A DNA stretch of 64,000 bases from Bordetella parapertussis (GTDB taxonomy: Bacteria > Acidobacteriota > Terriglobia > Bryobacterales > Bryobacteraceae), in NCBI GenBank assembly GCA_943328975.2, contig CALQCC020000016.1:1-64000 (forward strand), written 5' to 3'. The notes beneath the pieces were generated by a model that had not been told where the DNA came from, ran no database searches, and worked only from the letters and a program-made list of their open reading frames with translations. Numbering within the stretch: the first letter of the stretch is position 1; the number at the start of each line of letters is the position of its first letter. Shown here in pieces: positions 8,600 through 17,772 of this stretch. The translations under genes and the position numbers were made by a program.

Positions 8600-11119
8600 A
8601 TGCAGAACCCGGTCGTTCACTCATGGGCAGTTCCAGCCGCCCTGACGGCCCTCATCGTAGGTGGGCTCGCTGCCAACGTCTTATTGCACGCGCAAGCTCC
8701 GGCCGCTTCGCAACGTCCTGCTGCCTCTCCCGCCAACCCCCGAGCCTTCATCGATACCTATTGCCTCGGCTGCCATAACGACAAGCTCCGCACCTCCGGC
8801 CTCTCACTCGAAAAGCTCGACGTCACCAATCCCGGCGCCAACGCCGAAGTGTGGGAACGCGTCATCGGCAAGCTCCGCTCCGGTTCCATGCCGCCCGCCG
8901 GAATGCCCCGGCCCAACGCCGAAATCTATCGCACCATCTACACAACCCTCGAAAATGAAATCGACCGTGCTTGGGCCGCCAAGCCAAACCCCGGCCGCAT
9001 CGGTTCGGTCCACCGTCTGAATCGCGCCGAATACGGCAACGCGATCCGCGACCTCTTCGGTCTCAAGGTAGACGTGGCCTCTCTGCTTCCCGGCGACGAC
9101 ACCGCCGACGGCAGCTTCGATAATTTCGCCGACACACTTTCGATCTCCACCGTCCATCTGGAACGCTACATGTCGGTCGCCCGTCAGGTTTCGCGTCTAG
9201 CGACCGGCCTGCCTCCTGCGCGTCCGGGCACGGAAAGCTGGGAAGTGCCCAAGTTCGTCGTCCAAAAGGACCGCATGAGCGAGGACCTACCCTTTGGCTC
9301 CCGCGGCGGTTTGGCGATTCCCTACAACTTCCCCGTCGATGGCGAATACGTTGTTCGCCTTCGCCTGAAGCGTCAGTATCAGGACTACCTGCAAGGCATG
9401 GGTTGGAAGCAGCAAGTGGAGATCCGGCTGGACGGCAAGCTCCTGAAGCGCTTCTCGGTCGGTGGCGAAGGTAAAGGCCGCGCCGCGGCCGCGAGCTACG
9501 CAGGCGATGGCGAAGTCGATTTCGCCGGCGATCCCGAGTGGGAAACCTACATGCAGTTGACCGGCGATGCAGGCCTGGAAGTGCGCGTCCCCGTGCAAGC
9601 GGGCCCGCGAACCGTCGGCGTCTCCTTCGTGCGCGAAGTCTTTGAACCCGAGGGCCTCCCGCAAGAAGTACAACTAGGCCGCGTTGTCTCCAACGACCAA
9701 ATCTATATGGAGTACGCCAGCGTCGGCTCGGTGCAGATCGCTGGCCCGTACGATCCGAAGGGCGCGAAAGACACCCCCAGCCGCCGCGCCATCTTCACCT
9801 GCTATCCGACGCAACTCTCGCAGGAACGCGATTGCGCCAATACGATCCTCTCTCGCATCGCCCGCCTCGCCTACCGTCGCCCCGCGACGAAAGCCGACCT
9901 CACCACGCTGATGGACTTCTTCGCGCAAGGCCGCAAGGATGGCGGCAGCTTCGACGAAGGCATTCAGTTCGCGATCGAACGCATGCTCGTCGACCCCGAC
10001 TTCCTCCTGCGCATCTACAAAACTCCGGTCGCGCGCACACCGGGTGGTCCTGCTCTGCAAGTCAAAGCCACGACGACCAAGGCTCCCGCCGCCTACAAGC
10101 TCAGCGACCTCGATCTGGCCTCCCGCCTCTCCTTCTTCTTGTGGAGCAGCATCCCCGACGACCAACTGTTGAACGCGGCCGAACGCGGCGAACTCAGCAA
10201 GCCCGCAGTCCTCGAAAAAGAAGTGAAGCGCATGCTTGCCGATAAGCGCGCCACGGAAGCGCTGGTGAACCAGTTCGCCGCGCAATGGCTGAACCTGCGC
10301 CAGGTGGTCGACGTCGTGATCGACCCCAATAAATATCCGCTCTACGACGAAAGCCTGCTGCGCGCCTTCCAGACGGAGACAGAAATGTTCGTCGCCAGCA
10401 CCGTCGAAGAAGATCTCCCGGTGAAGTCGCTCATTGATGCCAACTACACTTTCGCCAACGAACGTTTGGCCGAGCACTACAAGCTCCCCGGCATCTACGG
10501 CAGCCGCTTCCGGCGCGTCACTCTGCCGGATCACGATCAGCGCGGCGGCTTGCTCGCTCACGGCTCCATCCTGGTAACAACGTCGTACCCGGACCGCACG
10601 TCTCCGGTGCTGCGCGGAAAATGGTTGATCAATAATATGTTCGGCCTGACGATTCCTCCGCCTCCGCCCGGTGTGAACGCGACGCTCGAAGCCAAGGCCG
10701 GCACGATCATCCCCGGCATTCGCGAGCGCCTGGCCCAGCACCGCACCAGTCCCACTTGCAACAGTTGCCACTCCGTGATCGATCCGCTCGGCTTCGCGCT
10801 GGAACGCTATGACGTCACCGGCGGTTGGCGCACGAAAGACGAACTGGGCAACGCGGTGGACTCCAGCGCCACCACCTCGACCGGCGTCAAGATCGACGGC
10901 TTGACCGGACTGCGCACCCTACTGCTCAGCGATCCCGAACAGTTCCCCCGCACCGTCACGGAAAAATTGATGGCCTACGCTTTGGGGCGCAGGCTCGAAT
11001 CTTACGATCAGCCGGCCGTGCGCAAAATCGTACGCAACGCAGCGGCGCAACAATACCGCTGGTCCGGCCTGGTACGCGGCATCGTCGAAAGCCCTGCGTT
11101 CCTTATGCGCGCAAATTAA
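8600..11119 (+). CDS. DUF1587/DUF1592/DUF1588/DUF1585 haem-binding secreted protein
   Basis: A large exported protein (839 residues from ATG 8600). A signal segment (about 10-32) is followed by a cytochrome-like site C55-L-G-C-H59, a DUF1587-type block (VHRLNRAEYGNAIRDLFGL), a carbohydrate-binding-like beta region, DUF1592 (ARLAYRRPATKADL), DUF1588 (SYPDRTSPVLRGKW) and DUF1585 with a second CxxCH at 720-724. The start is chosen by GGAGG at 8588-8592, seven bases before ATG 8600. First gene of a seven-gene operon, always paired with DUF1552 in this phylum. The substrate is not established. Confidence 0.9.
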   Translation: MQNPVVHSWAVPAALTALIVGGLAANVLLHAQAPAASQRPAASPANPRAFIDTYCLGCHNDKLRTSGLSLEKLDVTNPGANAEVWERVIGKLRSGSMPPAGMPRPNAEIYRTIYTTLENEIDRAWAAKPNPGRIGSVHRLNRAEYGNAIRDLFGLKVDVASLLPGDDTADGSFDNFADTLSISTVHLERYMSVARQVSRLATGLPPARPGTESWEVPKFVVQKDRMSEDLPFGSRGGLAIPYNFPVDGEYVVRLRLKRQYQDYLQGMGWKQQVEIRLDGKLLKRFSVGGEGKGRAAAASYAGDGEVDFAGDPEWETYMQLTGDAGLEVRVPVQAGPRTVGVSFVREVFEPEGLPQEVQLGRVVSNDQIYMEYASVGSVQIAGPYDPKGAKDTPSRRAIFTCYPTQLSQERDCANTILSRIARLAYRRPATKADLTTLMDFFAQGRKDGGSFDEGIQFAIERMLVDPDFLLRIYKTPVARTPGGPALQVKATTTKAPAAYKLSDLDLASRLSFFLWSSIPDDQLLNAAERGELSKPAVLEKEVKRMLADKRATEALVNQFAAQWLNLRQVVDVVIDPNKYPLYDESLLRAFQTETEMFVASTVEEDLPVKSLIDANYTFANERLAEHYKLPGIYGSRFRRVTLPDHDQRGGLLAHGSILVTTSYPDRTSPVLRGKWLINNMFGLTIPPPPPGVNATLEAKAGTIIPGIRERLAQHRTSPTCNSCHSVIDPLGFALERYDVTGGWRTKDELGNAVDSSATTSTGVKIDGLTGLRTLLLSDPEQFPRTVTEKLMAYALGRRLESYDQPAVRKIVRNAAAQQYRWSGLVRGIVESPAFLMRAN

Positions 11120-11134
11120 AGGAGACTCTCAGTC

Positions 11135-12457
11135 ATGGCATTCCTGACAAAATCCCTTTCTCGCCGGACAGTGCTCAGAGCCGCCGGAGCCTCCATGGCT
11201 CTCCCGTTTCTCGACGCGATGCTGCCGCCCATGCGCGGTGCCGTCAAACCCGTGCACCGCTTCCAAGCCTTCTACGTCCCCAACGGCATGGCGATGGAAT
11301 ATTGGACGCCCAAAGGCGAAGGCGCCAACTTTGAGATCCCGCCGATCCTGGAACCGCTCAAGGCCCATCGCGACAAACTGCTTATGTTCACCGGCCTCAA
11401 GGCCAGCTGGAACTACATCCACGCCGGAGCTTCGGGATCGTTCCTCACTGGCACCCCGCGCGGCGGCCGCAACGAAATCGAAATCATCGCCGACACCTCC
11501 ATTGACCAAATGCTCGGTCGGCATTTTGAGGGTGAAACGCAGCTCGGTTCGCTCTCGATGTCGCTCGACCCGCCCGCCAACGCAGGCGCCTGCACCGGCA
11601 ACCTCAGTTGCGCCTATCTCTGCACTCTCTCCTGGCGCAACGCGACCCAGCCTCTGCCCATGGAGTGGAATCCGCGCACGGTTTTCGAAAAACTGTTCGG
11701 CGATAGCGGCACCACCGATTGGGCCGCGCGCGAGAAGCGCCTGGTCCAACACAAGAGCCTGCTCGATTCCGTCAACGACAAACTGAACGGCCTGCGCCGC
11801 GAACTCGGCCCCGGCGATCAACGCAAGCTGGAAGAGTACACCGAGTCCGTCCGCGACGTGGAACGCCGTATCCAGATGGCCGAAAAGCAGCGCGACGTGG
11901 AACTGCCGTCACTCGATCAGCCGCTAGGCGCGCCCGCCGTCTTTGAAGACCACTTGGCGCTGATGATGGACCTCAAAATTCTGGCCTTCCGCTCCGACCT
12001 GACCCGCGTCATCGCCTTCATGCTCGCGAAAGAGCAGAGCCCTCGCCCCTATCCGCAAATCGGCGTCCCCGAAGCGCATCACCCACTCTCGCACCACAAC
12101 AACGTGCCCGAACTAGTGGAGCGCATGTCGAAGATCAACAAGTATCACGCGCAGTTGTTCGGCAAGTATGTCGACAAGCTCTCCACCACGCCCGATGGCG
12201 ACGGCAGCTTGCTGGACCACATGACCATCCTCTACGGAGCAGGCCTTTCCAACAGCAACGGCCACTCCGGCGTCGACCTCCCGCAGATCCTGGTCGGTGG
12301 CGGCGCGGGTCGCTGGAAGGGCGGCAAGCACCTGGTTCTGACCGACAAGCCTTCGCAAGCGAACCTGCTGCTCACCATCATGGATAAGTTTGACGTGCCT
12401 CTCGAAAAGGTCGGCGGCAGCACGGGCAAGATCTTGCTCGAACCCATCACTCTCTAG
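11135..12457 (+). CDS. DUF1552 family protein with Tat signal
   Basis: 440 residues. The N-terminus has a twin-arginine signal (SRRTVLRAAG followed by a hydrophobic stretch), so it is probably exported folded. Family motifs are visible: FYVPNGMAMEYW, a GLKASWNYIHAGASGSFLTG block, and a C-terminal ILYGAGLSNSNGHSGVDLPQILVGG resembling phosphatase or sulfatase-like folds. AAGGAG lies nine bases before the ATG. It sits 15 bases after the DUF1592 gene, its usual partner in Acidobacteriota and Planctomycetota. No biochemical role is known to me. Confidence 0.9.
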   Translation: MAFLTKSLSRRTVLRAAGASMALPFLDAMLPPMRGAVKPVHRFQAFYVPNGMAMEYWTPKGEGANFEIPPILEPLKAHRDKLLMFTGLKASWNYIHAGASGSFLTGTPRGGRNEIEIIADTSIDQMLGRHFEGETQLGSLSMSLDPPANAGACTGNLSCAYLCTLSWRNATQPLPMEWNPRTVFEKLFGDSGTTDWAAREKRLVQHKSLLDSVNDKLNGLRRELGPGDQRKLEEYTESVRDVERRIQMAEKQRDVELPSLDQPLGAPAVFEDHLALMMDLKILAFRSDLTRVIAFMLAKEQSPRPYPQIGVPEAHHPLSHHNNVPELVERMSKINKYHAQLFGKYVDKLSTTPDGDGSLLDHMTILYGAGLSNSNGHSGVDLPQILVGGGAGRWKGGKHLVLTDKPSQANLLLTIMDKFDVPLEKVGGSTGKILLEPITL

Positions 12458-12464
12458 GAGCCCC

Positions 12465-13859
12465 ATGCGCTACTTCGTACTCCTATGTCTGTCGGCAGCC
12501 AGCTTGTTCGCCGCCGGGTCTCTTGTGGACGCCGCGAAAGCGGGCGACAAAGCCGCTATCCGCACGATGCTGCAGCAGAAGGCCGATGCCGGGGCCACCA
12601 CTCCCGACGGCGCGACCGCTCTGCACTGGGTCGCCTATCACGACGACGTCGAAAGCGCCGACCTGTTGCTGCGTGCCGGCGCCAATGTAAACTCCGCGAA
12701 TGATCTTGGAGCCACGCCGCTGTGGCTCGCCTCGCAAAACGGTGGCTCGGCCATGGTACAGCGCTTGCTCGCCGCGGGCGCGAATCCGAACCTCGCTTTG
12801 CTCTCCGGCGAAACCCCGCTCATGGTCGCTTCGCGCGGAGGTTACGCCGGCGTCGTCACGCAGTTGCTCGCTAAAGGAGCCAACGTCAACGCCCACGGCA
12901 CCCGAGGCCAGACCGCGCTCATGTGGGCCGTCTCGCAACAACATCCCGAAGTGGTCAAAGTGTTGCTGGCCAACAAAGTCGATGTCCACGCCAAGTCCGA
13001 CGTGTGGAGCGAAGTCATGGCCATCCCTCCGCATGGGTACCTCCCGTACAACAAGAACATCCCGCATGGCGGTGAAACCGCGCTGATGTTCGCTGCGCGT
13101 GTGGGCGATCTCGATTGTGCCAAACTGCTGCTGGCCGCGGGCGCCAACGTGAACGATGCCGATGCCTGGGGCGTTACTGCCGTCACGCTCGCCGCGCACT
13201 CCGGCTTCACCGATCTCGTCCTCTACCTGCTGGACAACGGCGCCGACCCGAACAAATCCGACAACGGCTTCGCTGCGCTACACGAGGGCATCATGCGCCG
13301 CGATGAAAAAATGATCGCCGCACTGCTCGACCACCGAGCGGACCCGAACCTCACCCTCAAGACGTGGACCCCCACGCGCCGTTCCTCCGACGATTGGAAC
13401 TTCGATCCCGCTCTGATCGGTGCGACGCCACTCTTCATGGCCACCCGCTTCGCCGAACCCAACGTCATGCGCATGTTGATCGCCAAGGGAGCGGACACCA
13501 GGTTCGTTCAGAGTGTGGAGTACGTCGCAGAGGCCGGGTTCGGCCAAGAGCCCCGTAAGGAGCGCACGACTCTGATCATGGCCGCCGCCGGCATGGGCCG
13601 CGCCGGCAACCTATGGGTCCCGTACCCCGCGCGCGAACGTGAAGTCGCAGTGCTCGAAGCCGTGAAGCTCGCAGTCGAACTCGGGGGCGACATCAACGCC
13701 ACGGGACTTGACGGTCGCACAGCCCTCGACGGCGCGAACCAACTTCGAATGAAAACTGTGGTCGACTTCCTCACGGAGAAAGGCGCAAAATCCACCGCCC
13801 CCGCAGGTGGAGGTCGCGGAGGCCGAGGAGCTCAACCGCCCGCCGCGCCAGCCAAATAA
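12465..13859 (+). CDS. Secreted ankyrin-repeat protein
   Basis: 464 residues. The signal peptide is residues 1-17 (MRYFVLLCLSAASLFAA), followed by about eight ankyrin repeats with consensus turns such as DGATALHWVAYHDD, GETPLMVASRGGY, RGQTALMWAVSQQHP and GLDGRTALDGANQL. A 50-residue insert interrupts the array near 180-200. The C-terminus is Gly/Arg/Pro-rich. The ATG at 12465 is preferred over upstream in-frame codons because it gives the signal peptide and follows the DUF1552 stop by seven bases. Likely a periplasmic binding scaffold for another operon product (inference). Confidence 0.9.
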   Translation: MRYFVLLCLSAASLFAAGSLVDAAKAGDKAAIRTMLQQKADAGATTPDGATALHWVAYHDDVESADLLLRAGANVNSANDLGATPLWLASQNGGSAMVQRLLAAGANPNLALLSGETPLMVASRGGYAGVVTQLLAKGANVNAHGTRGQTALMWAVSQQHPEVVKVLLANKVDVHAKSDVWSEVMAIPPHGYLPYNKNIPHGGETALMFAARVGDLDCAKLLLAAGANVNDADAWGVTAVTLAAHSGFTDLVLYLLDNGADPNKSDNGFAALHEGIMRRDEKMIAALLDHRADPNLTLKTWTPTRRSSDDWNFDPALIGATPLFMATRFAEPNVMRMLIAKGADTRFVQSVEYVAEAGFGQEPRKERTTLIMAAAGMGRAGNLWVPYPAREREVAVLEAVKLAVELGGDINATGLDGRTALDGANQLRMKTVVDFLTEKGAKSTAPAGGGRGGRGAQPPAAPAK

Positions 13860-13860
13860 C

Positions 13861-14253
13861 ATGCGAACACTCGTCTGCACCTGCTTGCTCTTCTTAGCCG
13901 CCGTAATCCCTGCGTCACCGCAGGAAGGCCACCCCCTCTCCGGCACCTGGACCGGTGATTGGGGCGCGTCCGCCACCAGCCGCAACCACCTCACCGTCGT
14001 TCTCAACTGGGACGGTAAAGCGGTCACTGGTATTTTGAACCCAGGTCCCGGGTCAAGCCCCTTGCAGAACGTCGCCCTCGACGTCTCCAACTGGACCGTT
14101 CGCCTGGAAGCCGACGCAAAAGACGCCGCTGGGGCCGCTGTCCACATCGCCGCCGAAGGTAAGCTGCAAGACCTCGGCTCCATCCACCGCACCATCAAAG
14201 GCAATTGGAAACAAGGCACCGTCACAGGCGACTTCCGCCTGACGCGGGACTAA
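13861..14253 (+). CDS. Small secreted beta-rich protein
   Basis: 130 residues with a clear signal peptide (about 1-20, ending SPQ). The mature part has alternating hydrophobic strands: SGTWTGDWGA, LTVVLNWDGKAVTGILNPGPG, NWTVRLEADA and IKGNWKQGTVTGDFRLTRD, a lipocalin-like pattern ('GTWTGDW ... GNW..GTVTGDF'). The ATG at 13861 follows the ankyrin gene stop by one base. No family is recognised with confidence. Its place in the operon suggests an extracytoplasmic partner of the DUF1592/1552 proteins. Confidence 0.8.
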   Translation: MRTLVCTCLLFLAAVIPASPQEGHPLSGTWTGDWGASATSRNHLTVVLNWDGKAVTGILNPGPGSSPLQNVALDVSNWTVRLEADAKDAAGAAVHIAAEGKLQDLGSIHRTIKGNWKQGTVTGDFRLTRD

Positions 14254-14255
14254 CC

Positions 14256-15335
14256 ATGCGACGGATCGCCATTGCCGCATTCACCGCTGCCAGCCTCTAC
14301 GCGCAGCTCCCTTTCGCTGCGACCTACGATGCGGATCGCACCCTTCGTTTACAAGGCGCGGTAACACGCATCGACTGGGTCAACCCCCGCGCTTACATCT
14401 TCGTGGACAGCAACAATGCGAACTGGGCCGTCGAGATCGGCAACCCATTGGAACTCGAAGCCAGTGGTTGGAGCCGCAGTCGTCTTCACGCTGGCGATAT
14501 CGTCGCGGTGGAAGCCAACCCATCGCAAGGTCAGAAGAAAACTGCCTTCGCGAAATCCGTCACGCTCACGCGCACCGGCGAGAAACTCTTCGTTATAGCG
14601 AAAAAGCCTGCATCAACTGCCGCAGCCCCCGCGCCCCGCTGGCCCGATGGACACGTTCGCCTGGGCCCCGCGCCAGGACAAAAAGGCTACTGGGGTTCCG
14701 CCTCTGCCTCCAGTCTCACCGAGAAATCCACGACGCCGATCCGTATGGATGCATCCGGCCTGCTCAAGAATCTCTCTGACGCCGATCGCGTCGCCCCCTT
14801 CCATCCCTGGGCCAAAGCCCTCTACGAATACCGCCAGCGCAACCTGCTCCAAGACGATCCCGGTGCCCGCTGCATGCCTCCTGGTGGACCGCGCCAATTC
14901 CACACGCCCAACGGATTCCAGTTTGTAGAACAGCGCGAGCTCGGTCGCATCCTTGTCCTGCTGGGCGGCGGCAATCGCAACTGGCGAGCCATCTACACCG
15001 ACGGCCGCCCGCTCGCTCCCGCCGATGAAGTTGTCGCCGGCTACTACGGCACCTCGGTCGGAAAGTGGGAAGGCGACACGCTGGTGGTCGAATCCACCGG
15101 CTACAACGAGAACTTCTGGTTCAGCAACGGCGGACTCCCGCACACCGAAGCACTTCGCCTAACCGAACGCTTCACCCGCACGAACCTGAACACCCTGCGC
15201 TACGAAGTGACCGTGAACGACCCGCGCGCCTACACGCGCCCTTGGACCGGAGGCTGGAACATCCAATGGGTCGCCGGCAAAGAAATCCAAGAGTTTTTCT
15301 GCGAAGAGAACGCAGAGTCTACATTTGAACGATGA
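14256..15335 (+). CDS. Secreted fusion of a DUF6152 domain and a 'WPDGH' domain
   Basis: 359 residues: signal peptide (1-17), an N-terminal DUF6152-like beta domain (about 18-112; YDADRTLRLQGAVTRIDWVNPRAY), a Pro/Ala linker and a C-terminal domain (about 127-355) starting RWPDGHVRLGPAPGQKGYWG and including GKWEGDTLVVESTGYNE and LTERFTRTNLNTLRYEVTVNDP. The next two genes encode the same two domains separately. It starts two bases after the previous stop. The role is unknown; the C-terminal domain is common in Acidobacteriota secretomes as a stand-alone protein. Confidence 0.85.
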   Translation: MRRIAIAAFTAASLYAQLPFAATYDADRTLRLQGAVTRIDWVNPRAYIFVDSNNANWAVEIGNPLELEASGWSRSRLHAGDIVAVEANPSQGQKKTAFAKSVTLTRTGEKLFVIAKKPASTAAAPAPRWPDGHVRLGPAPGQKGYWGSASASSLTEKSTTPIRMDASGLLKNLSDADRVAPFHPWAKALYEYRQRNLLQDDPGARCMPPGGPRQFHTPNGFQFVEQRELGRILVLLGGGNRNWRAIYTDGRPLAPADEVVAGYYGTSVGKWEGDTLVVESTGYNENFWFSNGGLPHTEALRLTERFTRTNLNTLRYEVTVNDPRAYTRPWTGGWNIQWVAGKEIQEFFCEENAESTFER

Positions 15336-15346
15336 GGAAGGGACCT

Positions 15347-15724
15347 ATGAGAATCCTTGCAGCTAGTTTGATCGCGCTCCTAAGTGGACTGCCGCTCGCA
15401 GCCCATCATTCCTTCGACGCCGAATTCGACGCCAATAAGACGCAGACGCTAACCGGCGTCGTCACCAAGATCGATTGGATCAATCCCCACGCCTACGTTT
15501 TCTTCACCATGAAGGACGCCAAAGGCGAAGTTCAGACCTACAAGGTCGAGCTAGGTCCGCCCTACGCGCTCACTCGAGGTGGTTGGAAGAAAGACACCAT
15601 CAAGATCGGTGACACCATCCGAGTCGAGAACGCCGCCATGGCGAAAGACGGATCGAACTACGCCGGAGCCACGCGCGACACGTACTTGTTCCTTTCCAGC
15701 GGCGAAAAAATGGTGATGCGCTAA
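15347..15724 (+). CDS. DUF6152 family secreted protein
   Basis: 125 residues with a signal peptide (about 1-18, LSGLPLAA|HHSF). The mature protein opens HHSFDAEFDANKTQTLTGVV and continues TKIDWINPHAYVFF, the DUF6152 signature, and resembles residues 18-112 of the product of the gene before it. ATG 15347 is chosen over the in-frame ATG at 15332 because GAGGAAGGGA (15335-15343) precedes it at ribosome-binding distance. An N-terminal His-His pair could bind a metal, but that is only a guess. Confidence 0.88.
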   Translation: MRILAASLIALLSGLPLAAHHSFDAEFDANKTQTLTGVVTKIDWINPHAYVFFTMKDAKGEVQTYKVELGPPYALTRGGWKKDTIKIGDTIRVENAAMAKDGSNYAGATRDTYLFLSSGEKMVMR

Positions 15725-15728
15725 AACT

Positions 15729-16484
15729 ATGTCGAGAGCCCTTCTTCTGCTCGCACTAGCGCTGCCTCTCTGCGCGCAGAACCCTCCAGCTCCGCCTGCT
15801 AAGCCAGCGAAACCGGCTGCGCCAGCCCCCGCGCCCACACCGCGCTGGCCCGATGGACACGTCAACCTCGGCGCGACGACCGATCAAAAAGGCTACTGGG
15901 AGATCCGCCCCGGTGGCGGTAATCGTTTCCCTCGCCCCGCCGACGTCCCCCTGCAACCCTGGGCCCGAGCGCTCTACAACTACCGCACCGCCGCCGTCGA
16001 ACTCTATCCGCCGCTGGTCCACTGCAAGCCCGCCGGAGGCCCAGGCTTCTTCAACTCCCCCGGCTTCGAAATCGTCGACGCACCGGCACTCAAACAAATC
16101 TTCATCCTCAACATCGCCGGAGCCCACTCCTGGCGCGTCATCTATATGGACGGTCGTCCCCACCCGCAAGGCGACGCCCTCCGGCCCACTTACCTGGGCC
16201 ACTCCACCGGCCGTTGGGAAGGTGACACGTTAGTCATCGACACTGTCGGCTTCAACGAAAAACAGTGGATCACCAGTGCTTACCCGACGACCACGCAGCT
16301 CCACCTAACCGAGCGTTTCACGCGCCCCAACGTGGCCACGCTGAACTACGAAGTCACCTTCGATGACCCCGGAGCCTTCACCGCCCCCTGGTCCGGTAGC
16401 TGGACCATCGGCCCCGGCTCGTCCTCCTCGCAATGGGTCGAAGGCGGCGAACTGTTCGAGTACATTTGCCAAAACGAACGCTAA
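15729..16484 (+). CDS. Secreted stand-alone 'WPDGH' domain protein
   Basis: 251 residues. A signal peptide (1-16) and an Ala/Pro/Lys linker lead into RWPDGHVNLGATTDQKGYWE, then GRWEGDTLVIDTVGFNEKQW and LTERFTRPNVATLNYEVTFDDP. These align along their length with the C-terminal part of the fusion protein encoded at 14256-15335, so the two are paralogues. It starts four bases after the DUF6152 gene and ends the operon; the efflux genes begin 52 bases later. No catalytic motif is recognised. Confidence 0.85.
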   Translation: MSRALLLLALALPLCAQNPPAPPAKPAKPAAPAPAPTPRWPDGHVNLGATTDQKGYWEIRPGGGNRFPRPADVPLQPWARALYNYRTAAVELYPPLVHCKPAGGPGFFNSPGFEIVDAPALKQIFILNIAGAHSWRVIYMDGRPHPQGDALRPTYLGHSTGRWEGDTLVIDTVGFNEKQWITSAYPTTTQLHLTERFTRPNVATLNYEVTFDDPGAFTAPWSGSWTIGPGSSSSQWVEGGELFEYICQNER

Positions 16485-16536
16485 TTCGTCGGCGGATTTA
16501 TCGCCCATTCATCTACCTACCCCTAAGCTAGGGCAG

Positions 16537-17772
16537 GTGAAACTTCTCATCAGTCCGAAATTCCTCTTGTTGGCGGTGCTGAGCATCGCTGGAACGGCCC
16601 ATGCCCAGACCCTGTTAATGCTGGACGACGCGGTGCGCCAAGCCCTGGACAACCATCCACTACTGCAAGCCGAATCCCAGCGCATTGCCACGGTGGACGC
16701 CCTGGCCGAACAAGCCGGCGTGCGCCCCAATCCACGTTTATTTGTCCAAAGTGAAAACTGGCGCTACAGCACGCCGACGCAGCCCATCGCCTCCACGTTT
16801 ACTGACCAGTTCCTCTACCTATCGCAGGTGCTCGAAACTGGAGGCAAACGCCAGCGCCGCGTCGATGTTGCGCAACAAAACGTCCAGCTCTCTCAACTCG
16901 AACGCGAGCTACTCGCGAAGCAAATCGAGGCCCGCGTCAAGCTAGCCTACTGGTCCGCCGTAGGAGCGCAACGCGTCTTGGAACTGCTGCGCGCGAGCCA
17001 GCAGAACCTGCAACAAACCGTCGAATACCATGAGATCCAGCTGCGCGAAGGCGCCATTGCCGAGTCCGACGTCCTTCGTGTCCGGCTAGAAGGCGACCGC
17101 GCCGCCATCGCGGTGGAGAACGCGGCGCGCGACGCCGACGCCGCTCGCATTGCCCTCCTACGTGAGATGGGGAGCCAAACGTTTATGGACATCCGGCTCG
17201 GCGAAACTCTCGATGCCCAGCCCGATCCGCCCCTGGCGAACGTCGACGAAGCTCTGAGTAACCGCACAGAAATACGCCAAGCCCGTCAGGCGATCGACCA
17301 AGCCAGCGCCGGGCTCCGCTTGCAGAACGCCGTAGCGCGACCCGACGTGGAAGTGATCTCCGGCTATAAACGAACCTCGGGATACAACACTGTGCTGTGG
17401 GGCTTTCAAGTGAACCTGCCTTTCTTCAACAAGAACCAAGGCAACATCGCCGCGGCCACCAGCGAAATTACTGTCGCCGAATCCCGCTTGAAAGCCGTCG
17501 AAGCCCGCGTGCGTGCCGACGTCGAAGCTGCCTTGCGCGACGTGCAGAGCCGACGTCAGCGCTTAGCTTCGCTCGTCACCGGGACCTTGGCCCGCGCCGA
17601 CGACTCTGTCTCCGTCGCCCGCGCAGCCTACCGCGAAGGCGGCACCGACTTGCTCCGCTTGCTCGACGCAGAACGTATTTACATTGAACTGGAAGTCATG
17701 AACGCGCGCATGCGCATGGAGTACCGGCAAAGTTTGGTCGGGCTCGAAACCGCCTTGGGGGTGAGCCGATGA
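16537..17772 (+). CDS. czcC: TolC/CzcC-family outer-membrane efflux protein
   Basis: Outer-membrane channel of a tripartite RND metal pump. From GTG 16537 the product has 411 residues with a convincing signal peptide (VKLLISPKFLLLAVLSIAGT followed by AHAQ). Two outer-membrane efflux repeats follow, rich in long coiled-coil helices (about 75-160 and 260-340). RPNPRLFVQSEN and GGTDLLRLLDAERIYIELE are typical of the family. The Shine-Dalgarno sequence is weak, so the start is set by the signal peptide. It overlaps the adaptor gene by four bases (ATGA), the first of a czcCBA-regulator-sensor run. Confidence 0.9.
   Translation: MKLLISPKFLLLAVLSIAGTAHAQTLLMLDDAVRQALDNHPLLQAESQRIATVDALAEQAGVRPNPRLFVQSENWRYSTPTQPIASTFTDQFLYLSQVLETGGKRQRRVDVAQQNVQLSQLERELLAKQIEARVKLAYWSAVGAQRVLELLRASQQNLQQTVEYHEIQLREGAIAESDVLRVRLEGDRAAIAVENAARDADAARIALLREMGSQTFMDIRLGETLDAQPDPPLANVDEALSNRTEIRQARQAIDQASAGLRLQNAVARPDVEVISGYKRTSGYNTVLWGFQVNLPFFNKNQGNIAAATSEITVAESRLKAVEARVRADVEAALRDVQSRRQRLASLVTGTLARADDSVSVARAAYREGGTDLLRLLDAERIYIELEVMNARMRMEYRQSLVGLETALGVSR

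Noticed and set aside
16522-16536. Short palindrome CCCTA-AGC-TAGGG just before czcC.
   Set aside because: Arms of only five bases, no second copy, and its place inside the start region is not typical of an operator.
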